Source of the DNA: Petrolisthes cinctipes
Taxonomy: Eukaryota; Arthropoda; Malacostraca; Decapoda; Porcellanidae
NCBI GenBank assembly: GCA_033782935.1
Contig: JAWQEG010001314.1
Location: 1,364,001 to 1,428,000, forward strand
Length of the DNA stretch: 64,000 nt
Reading direction: 5' to 3'
The translations under genes were made by a program, and so were the position numbers. Under the pieces are notes generated by a model, which saw only the letters and a program-made list of their open reading frames with translations, was not told the DNA's origin and did no database searches. Positions 1-12,756 of the stretch are shown in pieces (the stretch's first letter is position 1; each line of letters begins with the position of its first letter).

Positions 1-160
1 CCTAGAAGGAGAGGCCACAGTAAGAAATTATTTAAAAGAGGAGGAGACAAAGATGTACAAAAATAAAGCTTTCCAAACAGAGTAATAGATCAATGGAACG
101 TATTACCAGAAGAAGTGGTGTGCCAAAAAGTTACATAACGTTTAAAGAAAGATATGGTAA
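1..160 (+). pseudogene. 3' end of a non-LTR retrotransposon ORF2 (fragment)
   Basis: Frame 1 reads RGHSKKLFKR at the start and NRVIDQWNVLPEEVV further on. This resembles the C-terminal tail common in CR1/RTE-like LINE reverse-transcriptase proteins, where a basic RGHS stretch is followed by a VxxWNxLPxEVV motif. Two in-frame stops interrupt it and the copy runs off the window's left edge, so only the last 50 or so codons are visible. The assignment rests on motif resemblance alone; the clade is not determined. Confidence 0.5.
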
Positions 161-161
161 T

Positions 162-1576
<1,415 letters not shown>

Positions 1577-2646
1577 TTAACTATACTTCCTTTATCTTAT
1601 ATTGGACACTGGAGCACTCTAAAACCTGACTTCACTTCCCCCCCGGGCCAGCCCACCCCCTCCTAACCCTATTCTCTGTATTGGAATAATTTTTTTGTTT
1701 ATTGTTGAAATTGATAACAATTCCTTATCATGCTACGTAATTAACGCAATAAAAATGAAACAGAAATACAATAATGCTTTTTGACACAAATACAGAGCCG
1801 TTTCAATAGCCACTTATATAATATTATAAAATTAATGAGACGTGTGCAAAGTGAGCTCTCAAGCAATGGAGGGAATGAGGGAGGGTGGAGAAAGGGGAAG
1901 TTACTCTGCACACAACCTTTGTATGTCTGTCTTATAAGCATTTCAGTTATTACAGCAGGTCTATTTAGCCGGCATTTATTATTAATAACGTTGCCTTTGC
2001 CTTGACATGCCGATATACATTAACTATTAAGTTTCTCTCTTGGCTATGAGACGTGTGTGGTCTACCTGATGTATTTATAGCCGAGCATGTGTCTTCCATC
2101 TCTCATGACTGGCAGATGACTGAAGTGACGGCTTGGCCCTTCACCACTTAAATTATATACCGTAAAACACCCTAACTTCGGATATTTTTTTCATGTTTTA
2201 GTGAATAACTCTGTTAATAATGGTGCAATTTTATTCCTGTTGGTGTAATGTGGTAGCCAGGTAGAGTACCTACTAATTCCATATAATTAAAAAAAAATTA
2301 AGGACGCTAAATTTGTGTTTTTTTTTCAACTTTCCAGTGTCCGAATTTAGGCAGAAATTTCCTATAGGCAACCACTACGAAACTGGCGGGTGTAGAAGCA
2401 GCGCTGCCACATCTGGTCTGTCAGAATGGGATTACCCAGGGCCCAGGGCAGTAGATTAGCAGTCCTTCACCTGAATCTCCTCCCACCCCTCCTTAGCCTA
2501 CTCTTTCTTCATCTGTATTTTATGTGTCTGTTTGTCCCTCTGCATAGTGATGGATGTGCTTCTGAATTATCCATTTTTTATTATTTTTACGTCTGTTTAC
2601 TATTTGTACATTTATTTGTACATACCCCTTCCTTTTGCCTCCCTTG

Positions 2647-2788
2647 TGTGTGTGTGTGTGTGTGTGTTTTGGGGGGAGGAGAGGGAGGGCGCTGGGTAGG
2701 GTGATGTCAGGACTCCATTGAGGTAAGGATTAATGGCAGGTGTAAGTAGGGAAGGGCTATGACTTGTGTGTGTGTGTGTGTGTGTGTG
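2647..2788. repeat. Two (TG)n microsatellites
   Basis: TG runs lie at about 2645-2668 and 2764-2788, separated by G-rich unique sequence. They generate the spurious TH-repeat peptides on the opposite strand. Confidence 0.9.
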
Positions 2789-2963
2789 TATAGAAGGAAG
2801 ACTTGATAGGATTTTGTACGTGGTGAATATTTTCTTCTGCAAAGTACGAATTTAGGTAGAAAATTATTTCCTTCTCACTACTATGGAGCCAGTGTGGGTG
2901 GTGAGCAGGGGTATGTGTTCTTCCTTCCATTGTGGAGTCTAAAGGAGAAGTGACCTGACTCAC
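2757..2963 (-). pseudogene. Transposase-like N-terminal fragment inside the foldback element
   Basis: The minus-strand frame contains LHSSEKEIIFYLNSYFAEE, closely resembling LHSREKEIIYNVNQYFLEE encoded near 19885-19930 in a different TIR element. The repeated S-x-E-K-E-I-I-x(3)-N-x-Y-F pattern looks like an N-terminal helical segment of an arthropod DNA-transposon protein. I cannot name the superfamily. The rest of the frame is microsatellite and has no meaning. Confidence 0.4.
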
Positions 2964-4298
2964 CTCATTAATTTCCTGAACCCGCTCTCACCATTTAAAG
3001 ACAATATTTATAGAATCAGTGCACCACTGTACCAAAACGTTGCCATTTTGGTGTGGTTTTTGATAGAGTGATGTGGGTTGGAAAGCCAAATGTGGCAGCA
3101 CTGCTTGGGCGAAATCCCTGATCCTGCCCCACTGAAACCGCCAGTTTCCTAGTTGTTGTTGAAGTTCCTCAAGCTGTCTGGTTGAGCAGCCCTGAGCTCC
3201 TGAGGAAGGCCATGGCCTGAACCGGGCTTTCCCACAGTGCCCTCAGAGAGTTGTATGTTGTGTTGTTGGCGAGTGTGGCTGTGTGTGTTGCAGTCTTCAA
3301 TAATGTGTTTAATAGAATGGGGTGCTGTGTTCATCCCAGACAGGCATCTCCTTGTGGTTGACTATAACTTGGGACAGCTCTTACCAACTTGGGACAGGGT
3401 TGTACTTTCCCTTTAAACATGAGAATGGTTAACAGCATCCATCTCTGGACATGCTGGCTCAACTTCCAACACCTGACGAGTTTTTAAAAAATGTAAAAAA
3501 AAAAAAAAAAAAAAATTGCCGCATTCCTGGCCCGAGTTATACATATATAAAGAGATATATCCAAAAATAACTTCCTTTTCAAGCACATAAATTGAGATCA
3601 CAATAAGTTGCATCATATCACATTGTAGTGAGGTTTCCTTGGCATAGATCCAACTAAGAACTATTCAAAAACTTTTCTAGCCGAAAAAACAAAATAAAGA
3701 AACGCATTGCAATTGAAACTCTTTGTTCTGTGTGAACAAAGTTTTGCAGGGGTAAAAAATGCAGACTTTTTTTTCATTGCATTTGTCAAATATTTTCACC
3801 CACACATATTCAAGCCATTGTATTAGAATTTATACATAATAGTCTTTGAACATTCCCCTAACTAACACCATCAATATTTTTTGCAAATATAGCACTCTCT
3901 TCCAGTACAGTTGAATTATTACATTGTTTCGTGAAATGTCCGAAGTTATGGCACAGTCCAAAGTTAGGGTGTTTTACGGTACATCATTTTGTCATTGAAA
4001 TACGTGACCGATGTCGGCTTTATTTTTATTTTTTTTTGTGTAATACGTACTCAATACCTATTTATTTGTGTCAAAAAGCATTATAGTATTTCTGTTAACA
4101 TGTTTATTGCATCAGTTATGTCGTATGACAACGTATGGTTATCAATTTCAACAATAAAAAAAAAATATTCATATACGGGTAGTAGGGGAAGGAGAGGGGG
4201 GGGTGGGGGGGTTGCCAGTACAGGTGTCCTGGTCGGGGGGAAAGTGGAGTCGGGAGGTTTTAGACAGCTCCAGAGTCCAATATAAAATGAATGAAGTA

Positions 4299-4505
4299 TA
4301 GTTAACTCTCATTTTACACTTGTATTTTGGGTGTGTAATGTAGTGTGTGTAATGAAACTGTGTACAGGAAACCCTCATTGTACAGTACACTGGTATTATG
4401 GGTGTTTAATATAATGTACAATAAGTGTTTACAGTACATGCATTCATTACACACACTCTATTTCACATACATAATGCCAGTGTAAAATGAGAATTTACTG
4501 TATAA
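4299..4505. mobile_element. Short TIR element (MITE family A, copy 1)
   Basis: Inverted ends share CTCATTTTACACT (left) and AGTGTAAAATGAGAA (right, 4481-4497), flanked by TA. The same 205-bp element is present at 36922-37127. Size, TA flanks and lack of coding capacity fit a Tc1/mariner-type MITE. Confidence 0.75.
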
Positions 4506-4625
4506 CACTCACCAATGACGAGATACACTTTGTGTTACCATGACAACTTGGGGTGAACTACACTTGGAATGATCACATTACATGTAACACACACAGTAAC
4601 AGTGTGGTTGAAAACACTGAGTGTG

Positions 4626-4839
4626 TACAGCCACAATCAAATAACCAACGACACTTTCCTTCCATCATGCAAATAAATCAATATCATTTCAAAATATAAC
4701 CAAACAACACCTAATATCAACTCAACCCCCTCAATTATTATTATGAGGTACTGCAAAATCATATACGTGTTGTTCTTTATTACCAAGATATTTACTATGA
4801 TGGAAGGAAAGTGTGGGTGGATATTTGATTGTGGCTGTA
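4626..4839. mobile_element. Mariner-like MITE (family B, copy 1)
   Basis: The ends TACAGCCACAATCAAATA and its complement TATTTGATTGTGGCTGTA form imperfect TIRs that extend over CACTTTCCTTCCATC. A second near-complete copy lies at 59397-59561 and a decayed one at about 40690-40790. The TA at each end fits Tc1/mariner integration. Confidence 0.8.
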
Positions 4840-4901
4840 CAACAGTGTTAAATATACATTAAAAAAAACAAAAAAAACATGTGAATTAGCCTTGTTCCTT
4901 A

Positions 4902-5078
<177 letters not shown>

Positions 5079-5592
5079 TTATATCATTGACAAAAAGGCT
5101 CAGTAAATAACTTATATATATGTAAAGAAGGCCACTGATATAAGATGAATAAATTGATCATAAACCAGAATATATCATTGAGAAGAAGAGAAAAAAAAAT
5201 ATCTCAGTAAATTATGTATACAGTAAACCCTCGTTAACTCAGATCAATTGGGGTGAGATCCTTGGCGAATTATCCGAAGATCCGAGGGCAAAAATTTGAT
5301 GCGTACAACTGACCACACGTACACCCGCACTCAAAACTAGATGTGTTTTCACTCATATCTCTGGTTCCCTTACACAGCTGCGCACACACAAAAACATGAC
5401 AATTTAACAAAAAAGGATATAATACTGCAGAAATATATCTAATAATGTATATTAACATGAAATAAAGTATTGTGGTGTGGTGTAAAGGTAGGTGAGCAAG
5501 TATGGGAATCAGAGCTGGTATCAGTCAGGGGTACTTGTTGCCACACCCACAAATTATTCACGCGATTTTTGTGATTTTTTTATGCTTGCTTC

Positions 5593-5853
5593 TTGTACAG
5601 TAATCTCCTTTCAATGGCACTGAAGAGAAAGCTTTCAAGTGATATTAGTAGTGATGAAAAAAAAAGATCATCACATTACGTGAAAAAGTCTATATTGTTA
5701 AAGAAAAAGAGAAAAGGCCATGCTTTAGGATTGATCCAAATAACTATAGCAACCATAATTATAGACAAAGAGTGCATCTTATCTCATGTTAAAGATGCAT
5801 CTCCTATGCAGTCAACTATAATACCAGCAAAGATAAAATTTATTAATGGATAA
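5593..5853 (+). pseudogene. Possible transposase N-terminus remnant
   Basis: The frame encodes MALKRKLSSDISSDEKKRSS and a second lysine-rich stretch. A KRK-rich start is common for pogo/Tigger CENP-B-like transposases and the ORF lies inside a pogo-like TIR pair. No complete helix-turn-helix can be read, so this is a guess from position and composition. Confidence 0.3.
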
Positions 5854-6077
5854 TGGATCACTATGTGGAGTCACAAATGACCGATGCATATGTGGCTCCG
5901 TTGCTCACTTGGCAGTGATGCAGCCAATTGTATATCATTGTAAATGATATAATATTATATAATAACATGGTTAATGTAACACTACATGGAGTCACGGTGG
6001 TACTACCGTTATGACCAATACACATGTGACTCCATGGTTCGCTTGGCAGTGACATAGCCAATTATATATCACTACAT

Positions 6078-6400
6078 CTGGCTAGCACAGTGCTAGAGTC
6101 TGCGGCTGCAATCCTGCGGCCCAGCGTTCGATCCTTGCTCGGGACACGATAAAAATCTTTCACTGATGCCAGAGGTTACCACCCCTGTGAGCAGGGGGTG
6201 GGGGGTTTGAGTCAGCTGTCTGAGGTCTTCCTGCTTACGCAGCCATAGCTGAAGCTGACTCGGGTCTCACGTGGGTAGAGAGGTCTTTGGGCCACTCATC
6301 ATCCTTGTGATGCGTGCTATAGTTGTGTTTCATACACATAGTGTGTGATACACTCTGTCCCATTGACTGCCACTCATTGGCGGACCTTTAACCTTTAACA
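6078..6400 (+). mobile_element. tRNA-derived SINE (copy 1)
   Basis: The 5' part has a box A-like GGCTAGCACAGTGC and a box B-like GTTCGATCC at tRNA-like spacing, followed by a body containing GAGGTTACCACCC and GTGAGCAGGGGGTGGGGG. The same arrangement is found inverted at 13488-13759, so this is a dispersed family. It has no tRNA acceptor stem or mature 3' end and is not a tRNA gene. Confidence 0.65.
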
Positions 6401-6819
6401 TCACCATTTTTCAGACAGTAAAGTTAACAAAAATTCAAAACACTGTGTTTCTTATACATACCTGGTATGATAAAAGCATATATAACTTTTTTATGATCAG
6501 TCGACATTGGGTATAAATGTATGGTATAGAGATGGTATTTGCAGTTTTGTAGAAAATTAACTTGTGTCATTTCTCAGGCTGTAGGCCTTTGTGACGATGC
6601 ACTTGGAAAATTCCCACGTAAGTCAGATACACACCCGAGTTATAGATAAGCATCTGAGACACTGGTGGTGTCCGAGTTATCCAATGTCCAACTTACCAAG
6701 GGTTTACGGTACTCTATATAAATCTGGTAATTTTTACATTTCCTAAAATGTTACCTGAGAATTTTTTTTTCCTTTATTAAGGATTTTTACATTTGAGCAT
6801 TTTTACATTTACAAACTAA

Positions 6820-6952
6820 CCTTTTGTTTTGAGAATTGTATTCATTTATAAACTAACCTTTTGTCTTGAGAATTTATTACATTTACAAACTAACACTTTG
6901 CTTTGAGAAATTTTTACTCATTGAGAATTTTTTCATACATTTACAAACTAAC
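6820..6952 (-). repeat. Tandem copies of the MCM3 exon 6 / intron junction
   Basis: Just downstream of exon 6 in gene direction, the junction text (TTCTCAAAACAAAAG followed by GTTAGTTTGTAAATG) is repeated three to four times in decayed form. The repeats overlap about 6905-6945, 6855-6900 and 6815-6850. Each copy carries a potential GTTAGT donor. Confidence 0.7.
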
Positions 6953-7117
6953 CTTTTGTTTTGAGAATTTTTTACATTTATGGACATCATCAGTGGATAT
7001 CTGTGGTGACACTTCCTTATTCATGAGTATAACATTGTTGGCCAGCAGTATGGTACGGAAGGTGCCGCTGGTGAAGGCACCTTGTTTGTTCGGAAGGCAA
7101 CGATAGATTCCAACAAC
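6953..7117 (-). CDS. MCM3: MCM3 exon 6
   Basis: The exon encodes [20 protein letters not shown] then [19 protein letters not shown] and ends CKKFSKQK. The family has [22 protein letters not shown] at this place, the end of the OB fold. The acceptor TTCTTAG and donor GTTAGT give phase 0 on both sides. The donor is duplicated in the adjacent intron. Confidence 0.9.
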
Positions 7118-7500
7118 CTAAGAAAAAAAAAAAATTAATTATATACAATTTCCAAAACCTAAATACAAAATTAATTATATACAATTTCCAAAACCTAAAT
7201 AAAAAGATAATTAATTATATACCAACAACCTAACAACAAAAAATTAATTATATACAATTCTCAAAACCTAAATAAAAAGATAATTATATACCAACAACAT
7301 AAGGACAACAAATTTATTATAATGTAGTGCCATTTTAAATACTTATAACCTAAATAAAATAAAAATACTTATATATCAACACCCTAAACAAAAAATATAT
7401 ATACTGTATATGAAAAACCAAAATAAAAAATAATTATATATCAACAACCTAAGGAAAAAAATTATATACCAACAACATAACGAAAAGAAATAATCATATA
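7118..7500. repeat. AT-rich tandem repeats in MCM3 intron 5
   Basis: Units such as AATTAATTATATACAATT with CCAAAACCTAAAT, and variants with ACCAACAACCTAA, recur about ten times. The CAACAACCTAAG motif is the exon 6 start/acceptor text itself, so this array also appears to have spread from an exon edge. No gene seen. Confidence 0.65.
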
Positions 7501-7729
7501 TTGTAGTGTCATTTTATATAGCAACAATATAGAGGGAAAAAATTATAGTTGTGCGTTTTGACTATAGATGGAAAAAAAATTATATAATAGTGTGCTTTCA
7601 TAATACAGTACAGCACCAAGGTTGTTAATACCAACAACCTACAGCAAAGAAAGTTATATTGTAGTGTTGTTGTTGATGTTCTCCCACAGACCCTTGGTAC
7701 ACTCAACTTGACCACAGCCCTCACTCAAA

Positions 7730-7975
7730 GAAATCTATCAATAACAGATTCCAAGTGCCTGTTTAGACTGATTTTCTCCACACACACACACACACACAGT
7801 ATAGCCTGAACGAACCAGTCTATGCAGGCCACTGAACAGGCTGGTCTGTGTGTCTATGGACCCCTTTAGAGTGCCTCCATTCCTCCAGAGTATGCCAGGA
7901 AACACAACCAAACATAAATAATGGTGACATGAATAGTTTGGGGAATTAATCCCCCCCCCCCCTCCCGGCACATTT
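7730..7975. repeat. Interspersed repeat family R, copy 1, with (CA)n
   Basis: The segment has GTGCCTCCATTCCTCCAGAG, then ATGCCAGGAAACA and ATAGTTTGGGGAATTAA. The same order (CCTCCAAAGTATGC, AGGAAACA, GGAATAGTTTGGAGGATT) appears at 23255-23462, inverted at 23598-23755, at 41370-41500 and at 59735-59875. A (CA)10 tract lies at 7779-7799 and a C-run at 7951-7963. Confidence 0.6.
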
Positions 7976-8117
7976 AAAATTTAAATAACAAACAAGTAAA
8001 TATATATGTACAAAACTAAAGAAAATCAAATAAATGGTAATAATAACAATAAAAAAATAACAAAAACACAAATATAAAAAATAAAAATAAATAAATAAAT
8101 GATAAAAATATCAATTA

Positions 8118-8345
<228 letters not shown>

Positions 8346-8519
8346 TTATCATACATTTACAATGCCTGTAGATTTAGAAAAGATATACAATAGATTTACA
8401 ATACATTTACAGTATTTTTTAGAATAGATTTTACATAAAACTAGAATCAACTCAGAACAGATTTACAATAGATATACAATATCACATCAACAAATAAACT
8501 TACCACCAAGGACTAACTT

Positions 8520-10520
8520 ACTCCATTCAGCCTCAGCTTGGTTTCCAGGCCAACCACTTTGGCCTTCATCTTCCTCATACAACCATCTATAAAGACATTG
8601 AACACCCTTGCCTCAACCATACACTAATTTCAAACTTTTCACTCAAATCCTCCTTTACCTGTACACATGCTTTTGCCTCACTATAAAAGGCCTCAAGCGC
8701 CTACCAACACCGTAAATCCTTAGCACATCTGCCATAGCTCTCTTATTAACCCTATTCATATGTCTTTTCCTGGTGCTCTAGGTCCATAAAAGCAGTACAC
8801 AGCTTCCTACCCTTTCCACTACATTCTCCACTGTTGATTTTAATGCAAATATCTGGTCCACACATCCTCTACCCTTTCTGAACCCTCCCTGCTCCTCACT
8901 AACTTTATTCCCTGTTACATCAACCAGTCTCTCAGTAAGAACCTTCCCATACACCTTCCCCGGTACACTAAGAAGGCTTATTCCCCTATAGCTACCACAC
9001 TCATCCTTACTCCCCTTCCCTTTATACAGAGGCACAATAATGGCTCTCCCCCAATCCTCTGGCACCTCTCCCTGCCTCAGAGCCAATGTGCATATAAGTA
9101 ACATCCACTCTACCACTACCTCGCCCCCACACTTCAATATTTTTGCAGTTATCCCATCCACCACAGAGGTCTTGCTCATCTTCAACCTTCCTATTGCTTT
9201 CCTAACCTCTTCCCTCCCTATTTCTCCCTGTGTATCCGTGCCCGTGACACGCCCATGGGTGGAGGAGAATACCGTTAGGATTGAAAGCAGTTCATACCAG
9301 TTAACCAGACATAACATTCTTCAAATTATGTTGACTTGACAGCGTGGTAGGAACTTTCCGTGCTGAGCTCCTGATTGCTAGACTCCACCCTATAATTATT
9401 TCTATGTTATGCTCTATGCTACAATAATCACCATATTGTCATCTTGTGTATAGAGAAAGGGCCAATATATATTTACTCATATTATTCTTATATAAGCCTG
9501 TATCCAACATGTATATACTTCAAATATAACTTTAGCATTATCAATCCCACCGTTACAATCTCTCATGTACGGTGGTTGTGGTACATGAGTGAGGAGTGAG
9601 AGGGGAAAGGTGCAGTTAATGCCTTGCCCTCAGTGAGAGAGGTCTTCCTCTCTAGTACTTATACTCGTACATATTTTTGGCACGACAGGAATAAGGTGTC
9701 TCTTATAATCTGTAATCTTGTAACCTGATATACCTCGGTAAATAGAGACAAGTCCAAGTTTTTACTCTAAACCTTGAGTAATTCCCCTTAGTTCCCCAGA
9801 CAGACTACGGGTGGTAAATTGACACCAGCCCATGTAAGTAAGTGAGAGTCCAGCAGGCATTTCCACAGGTACACCAACACAACAGTGGACGACACCAGGG
9901 ATACACCTGTACACCCTGTTGTCTACCACCTGCCTCTATCCCCATGCATGTCACCACAGCCTCCCCTCCCTTCCCCTCATTCACCAAATGATCAAAATGC
10001 CTTTCCTACACTTCTTTCACTTCGACTCACAGTGACTCCATCCTCTCTCTTCATTCTCATGCTCCCTGACTTTCCTTCTCCCATTTCTCTTTCGACCTCC
10101 TTCCAGAATAATTTCTTGATCTCCTTAAACTTCTCACTCAGTTTCCTACCAAACTCTTCATCTGCTCTCTTTATACTCTCACTCACCATTCTCATCACCT
10201 GTTTCTTACATACATTGTATTCCCTCTTCCACCTCTTTCTCTCCTCCTCTGACACATTCCTCTGCAGTGTTCTCGTATATGCCTTCCTCTTCTTCTCTAT
10301 TGCATCTTTCACTTTACCACAGCCATTTTTTTCTGACACTGCTGGTCGGACAATTTGTGCCACAATATGTCTGGTTCCAGCCTCTGTGTGAACGAGGCCT
10401 AATCCTCCTGCCACTCTCAAACTTCCTCAAACATCCATTCAGCTCCTCCCAGAATTCTCTCGTCCTCTTTCTTCCTGTGTTGCTCTTCTCATTCACTGTT
10501 GCACATACACAAAGATGCAT
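8520..10520 (-). pseudogene. Decayed LINE (family L-A, copy 1): linker and reverse transcriptase
   Basis: Reading right to left, 10420-9992 encodes a basic linker (KKRKAYTRTLQRNVSEEE, LSEKFKEIKKLFWKEVEREM). After an unrelated 0.6-kb stretch, 9250-8778 encodes reverse-transcriptase segments (VDGITAKILKCGGEVV, AIIVPLYKGKG, YRGISLLSVPGKVYGKVL, EQGGFRKGRGCVDQIFALKS). Further pieces down to 8520 (KAYDR, RIYGVG) are in other frames. These are RT domains 1-4 of an APE-type non-LTR element. The YADD catalytic segment is not readable. The copy sits in MCM3 intron 4 on the same strand. The family also occurs at 20850-21975; its clade is not determined. Confidence 0.75.
9320..9880. other. Unassigned insertion inside LINE L-A copy 1
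   Basis: The LINE frames stop near 9290 and resume near 9990. The intervening 0.6 kb has no LINE similarity that I can see, is AT-rich in its middle and contains no ORF of note. A solo LTR or another insertion is possible, but no convincing ends or target duplication were found. Confidence 0.35.
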
Positions 10521-11278
10521 ACTTCACTAATCCAATCTTTCCTGTCATCCACTACTCTTGTCCCACATGATCTATGTTCATCAACTTTCTTCCACATCAT
10601 TGGTCCCTCCCTCTTCCTTTACATTTCTCATCCATGCCTAACCATATTGTGCCTCCTTCCATTCCCGACATAATCACACTCTCTCCTCCACTCCTCATTC
10701 TTTCACATGGGTCTCAGCGACACCCATCACATCCAATCCTCCATTCTTAAAACATTCAACTACCTCTCACCTTTTAGTATTATCCATCATCCCATTCACA
10801 ATCATAGTCACCACTCTCCTACAGGGAAGCCCAGACTCACCTCCCTACCCACAGCCATGGTTGGTCACCCACTGATGGCTGGCAAGGCCAATGCAGCACT
10901 CATTTCCCAAGGGACGCAGGCCATCAGCATTGTCAGAAGGGTTTACAATCAGTGTTAAAAGAGGATAAAATTCTAAAAAGAAATTAACAGCTTCTAAAAC
11001 CGATATGTGCGGCAAGGTAATTCCAACCTCCCACACCACCTCCCTTTTTATAAAACATGATAAAAAGTGGAGGTGTGACCCGAGGTTGTCACGTGGAGGC
11101 AGGGTAAGGCTTACCTAACCCATCCTGAGGTGATACTTTTCCCAATACTGACAGCTAACTACTGAACAACAACATTCACCTTAACCTCATTGGTTACAAT
11201 ACTGCCACTGTGCAAAGCTATAAGTTGGGTCAGGTTAGGTTAGGTCAGGTCAGGATAAACAACAAAATGTTCACTTAC
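10521..11278. other. MCM3 intron 4, proximal part: no gene seen
   Basis: The CT-rich stretch 10521-10750 may be further LINE 5' text, while 10750-11278 is ordinary intronic sequence. It includes a short TTAGG-like run (GGTTAGGTTAGGTCAGG, about 11230-11250) next to the exon 4 donor. Confidence 0.4.
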
Positions 11279-11419
11279 CATCATCATCTTTAGTTGGGTA
11301 TATTGCTGATGAAGGGAAGGGGTCATATGAAGTCATGTCAGTATAACGTCATTCAAGGGTTTTCTTAGTGGCTGGACAATAGTGTACTGACCTCACCACC
11401 TTAGGTCTTACCAACGAAC
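11279..11419 (-). CDS. MCM3: MCM3 exon 4, carries an in-frame TGA
   Basis: The exon encodes [19 protein letters not shown] then TLE, a stop, and RYTDMTSYDPFPSSAIYPT ending KDDD. The family reads [25 protein letters not shown], so the TGA at complement 11349-11351 stands where an arginine codon is expected, explicable as CGA to TGA. Acceptor TTGAACAG and donor GTAAGT are intact, with phase 1 on both sides, so skipping this exon would keep the reading frame. It was found by similarity and is too interrupted to appear as a long ORF. Confidence 0.88.
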
Positions 11420-11589
11420 CTGTTCAACAATATAACATAAATTAACTAAAACATTAATAATAAGGCCTATTTCATATACTGTATCAATATATACATATAG
11501 TAAATACAAACACACATACATACATACATACACCAGACCTTCATCTCCACAATGGAGGTAGCCCTGTCCGGTCACACAGACTCCAAACA

Positions 11590-11948
11590 CAAATGTCCAA
11601 ACGTACAACTCCCCCTCCACACACACTCCATATCATAATACTCCAATCCCCATTGAAGGATACAACTCCCCCTCCACACACACTCCATATTACAATACTC
11701 CAATCCCCATTGAAGGATACAACTCCCCCTCCACACACACTCCATATTACAATACTCCAATCCCCATTGAAGGATATAACTCCCCCTCCACACACACTCC
11801 ATATTACAATACCCCAATCCCCATTGAAGGATACAACTCCCCCTCCACACACACTCCATATTACAATACTCCAATCCCCATTGAAGGATACAACTCCCCC
11901 TCCACACACACTCCATATTACAATACCCCAATCCCCATTGAAGGAGGG
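11590..11948. repeat. 57-bp minisatellite, six units
   Basis: Units of 57 bp (ACAACTCCCCCTCCACACAC with CTCCATATTACAATACTCC and CCATTGAAGGAT) start at 11605, 11662, 11719, 11776, 11833 and 11890. Because 57 is a multiple of three, several frames on both strands stay open. These open frames are a by-product, not a gene. Confidence 0.95.
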
Positions 11949-11993
11949 AGCAAACCCCACAGCAAAACTGCATCTCCTTGAGACTATAAGGGG

Positions 11994-12477
11994 TACAGTC
12001 TGCAAAAAAAAGTTTTGGAACCGGGGTACCCCTTTGACAGTGTGATGTAATTTTGGTACTCCTGACTGGGGAGTGTCATACCTCCTCCACCCTCCCAGTG
12101 CCCCAGGCCACTGTCCCTCAGTGGCTCATGGGCATTCAAGGAGGGATAATGTTGTTTCACCCAGTGCTATTATTTCTGGGTATTTCACGGTTATTTTTGT
12201 TCCAAAATATTCAAACGCATTTCCTTATGTTTAAAAATGAATAGTCAAATAGCAAGAGTTCTTGAACACTCAAAATTTAATTTAAAATCAGCTAAACTTT
12301 TGATAGAAAAAAGTTGTCACTGCCGCGGCCCGCACATTATAGGCCGGGGCGAAGACGATATTCATCCCAGATGACACGAGGCACCAGCTGCCCAGTCAGT
12401 GCAGTACTAACCCTACACTGCTTCCCCAGGTTAAAATTAATGTAGGGGTGGTTCCAAAACTTTGTTTGCAGACTGTA
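11994..12477. mobile_element. Mariner-like MITE (family C, copy 1), 484 bp
   Basis: The left end TACAGTCTGCAAAAAAAAG with TTTTGGAACC and the right end GGTTCCAAAACTTTG with TTTGCAGACTGTA are inverted repeats, with TA at the borders. The interior matches 18694-19159 over its length (TTCTGGGTATTTCACGGTTA, CAAGAGTTCTTGAACACTCA). It is a non-autonomous Tc1/mariner-type family. Confidence 0.85.
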
Positions 12478-12756
12478 CAGCTATGTTTGCATCCATAGTG
12501 TGTATATATACACCTCGGTCTCATATAGAACGTGTTCGTATAGAACGAGCGACCAAAATATTAGCTTAAAATTATTTTACAAAACGATTGCATCCATATA
12601 GAACAGGTGGCGAAAATAAGTGAAGCAAATCCGAGGAGTTCTTATACAAAACGAGCGAAATCATAATGAACGTGCCAGGAAATGATATCACTGGCGTCTG
12701 TACAGTGTGGGTGAGTGTGATAACGCCACTTCTCCTGCTCCTTCCCACTACCCAGT

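Larger units (their letters stand above)
1577..4305. mobile_element. Non-autonomous foldback element with TTAA flanks (about 2.7 kb)
   Basis: The two ends are inverted copies. CTATACTTC plus TATATTGGAC and GGAGC near 1581-1640 pairs with the complement of 4230-4301, flanked by TTAA at 1577-1580 and 4302-4305. The complementarity continues inward: 1700-1800 pairs with 4060-4165, 2160-2190 with 3955-3985, and 2335-2420 with 3095-3150. It is therefore a long interrupted palindrome with its centre near 2.7 kb. TTAA duplication is typical of piggyBac and Kolobok elements, but no transposase was found. The right end overlaps the start of the MITE at 4299, which shares TATAGTTAAC, so the exact right border is uncertain. 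Confidence 0.6.
5219..6711. mobile_element. Pogo/Tigger-like TIR element, about 1.5 kb, decayed
   Basis: The left end CAGTAAACCCTCGTTAACTC and the complement of the right end, CCGTAAACCCTTGGTAA, form TIRs with TA on both outer sides (5219-5220, 6710-6711). TIRs starting CAG with CCTCG-type text are typical of pogo/Tigger members of Tc1/mariner. The interior holds a short basic ORF (5614 onward), an imperfect tandem duplication (5860-6070) and a younger tRNA-derived SINE (6078-6400). No intact transposase remains. Confidence 0.6.

Noticed and set aside
6078..6150. A tRNA gene at 6078-6150
   Set aside because: Box A and box B-like motifs are present but acceptor and anticodon stems do not close, and an inverted copy with the same non-tRNA body exists at 13488-13759; it is a SINE.
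11541..12045. Long overlapping ORFs on both strands with a repeated GDWSIVIWSVCGGGVVSFN-type unit
   Set aside because: They are produced by a 57-bp minisatellite whose unit is a multiple of three, which keeps several frames open on both strands. No start context, splice signal or known domain.
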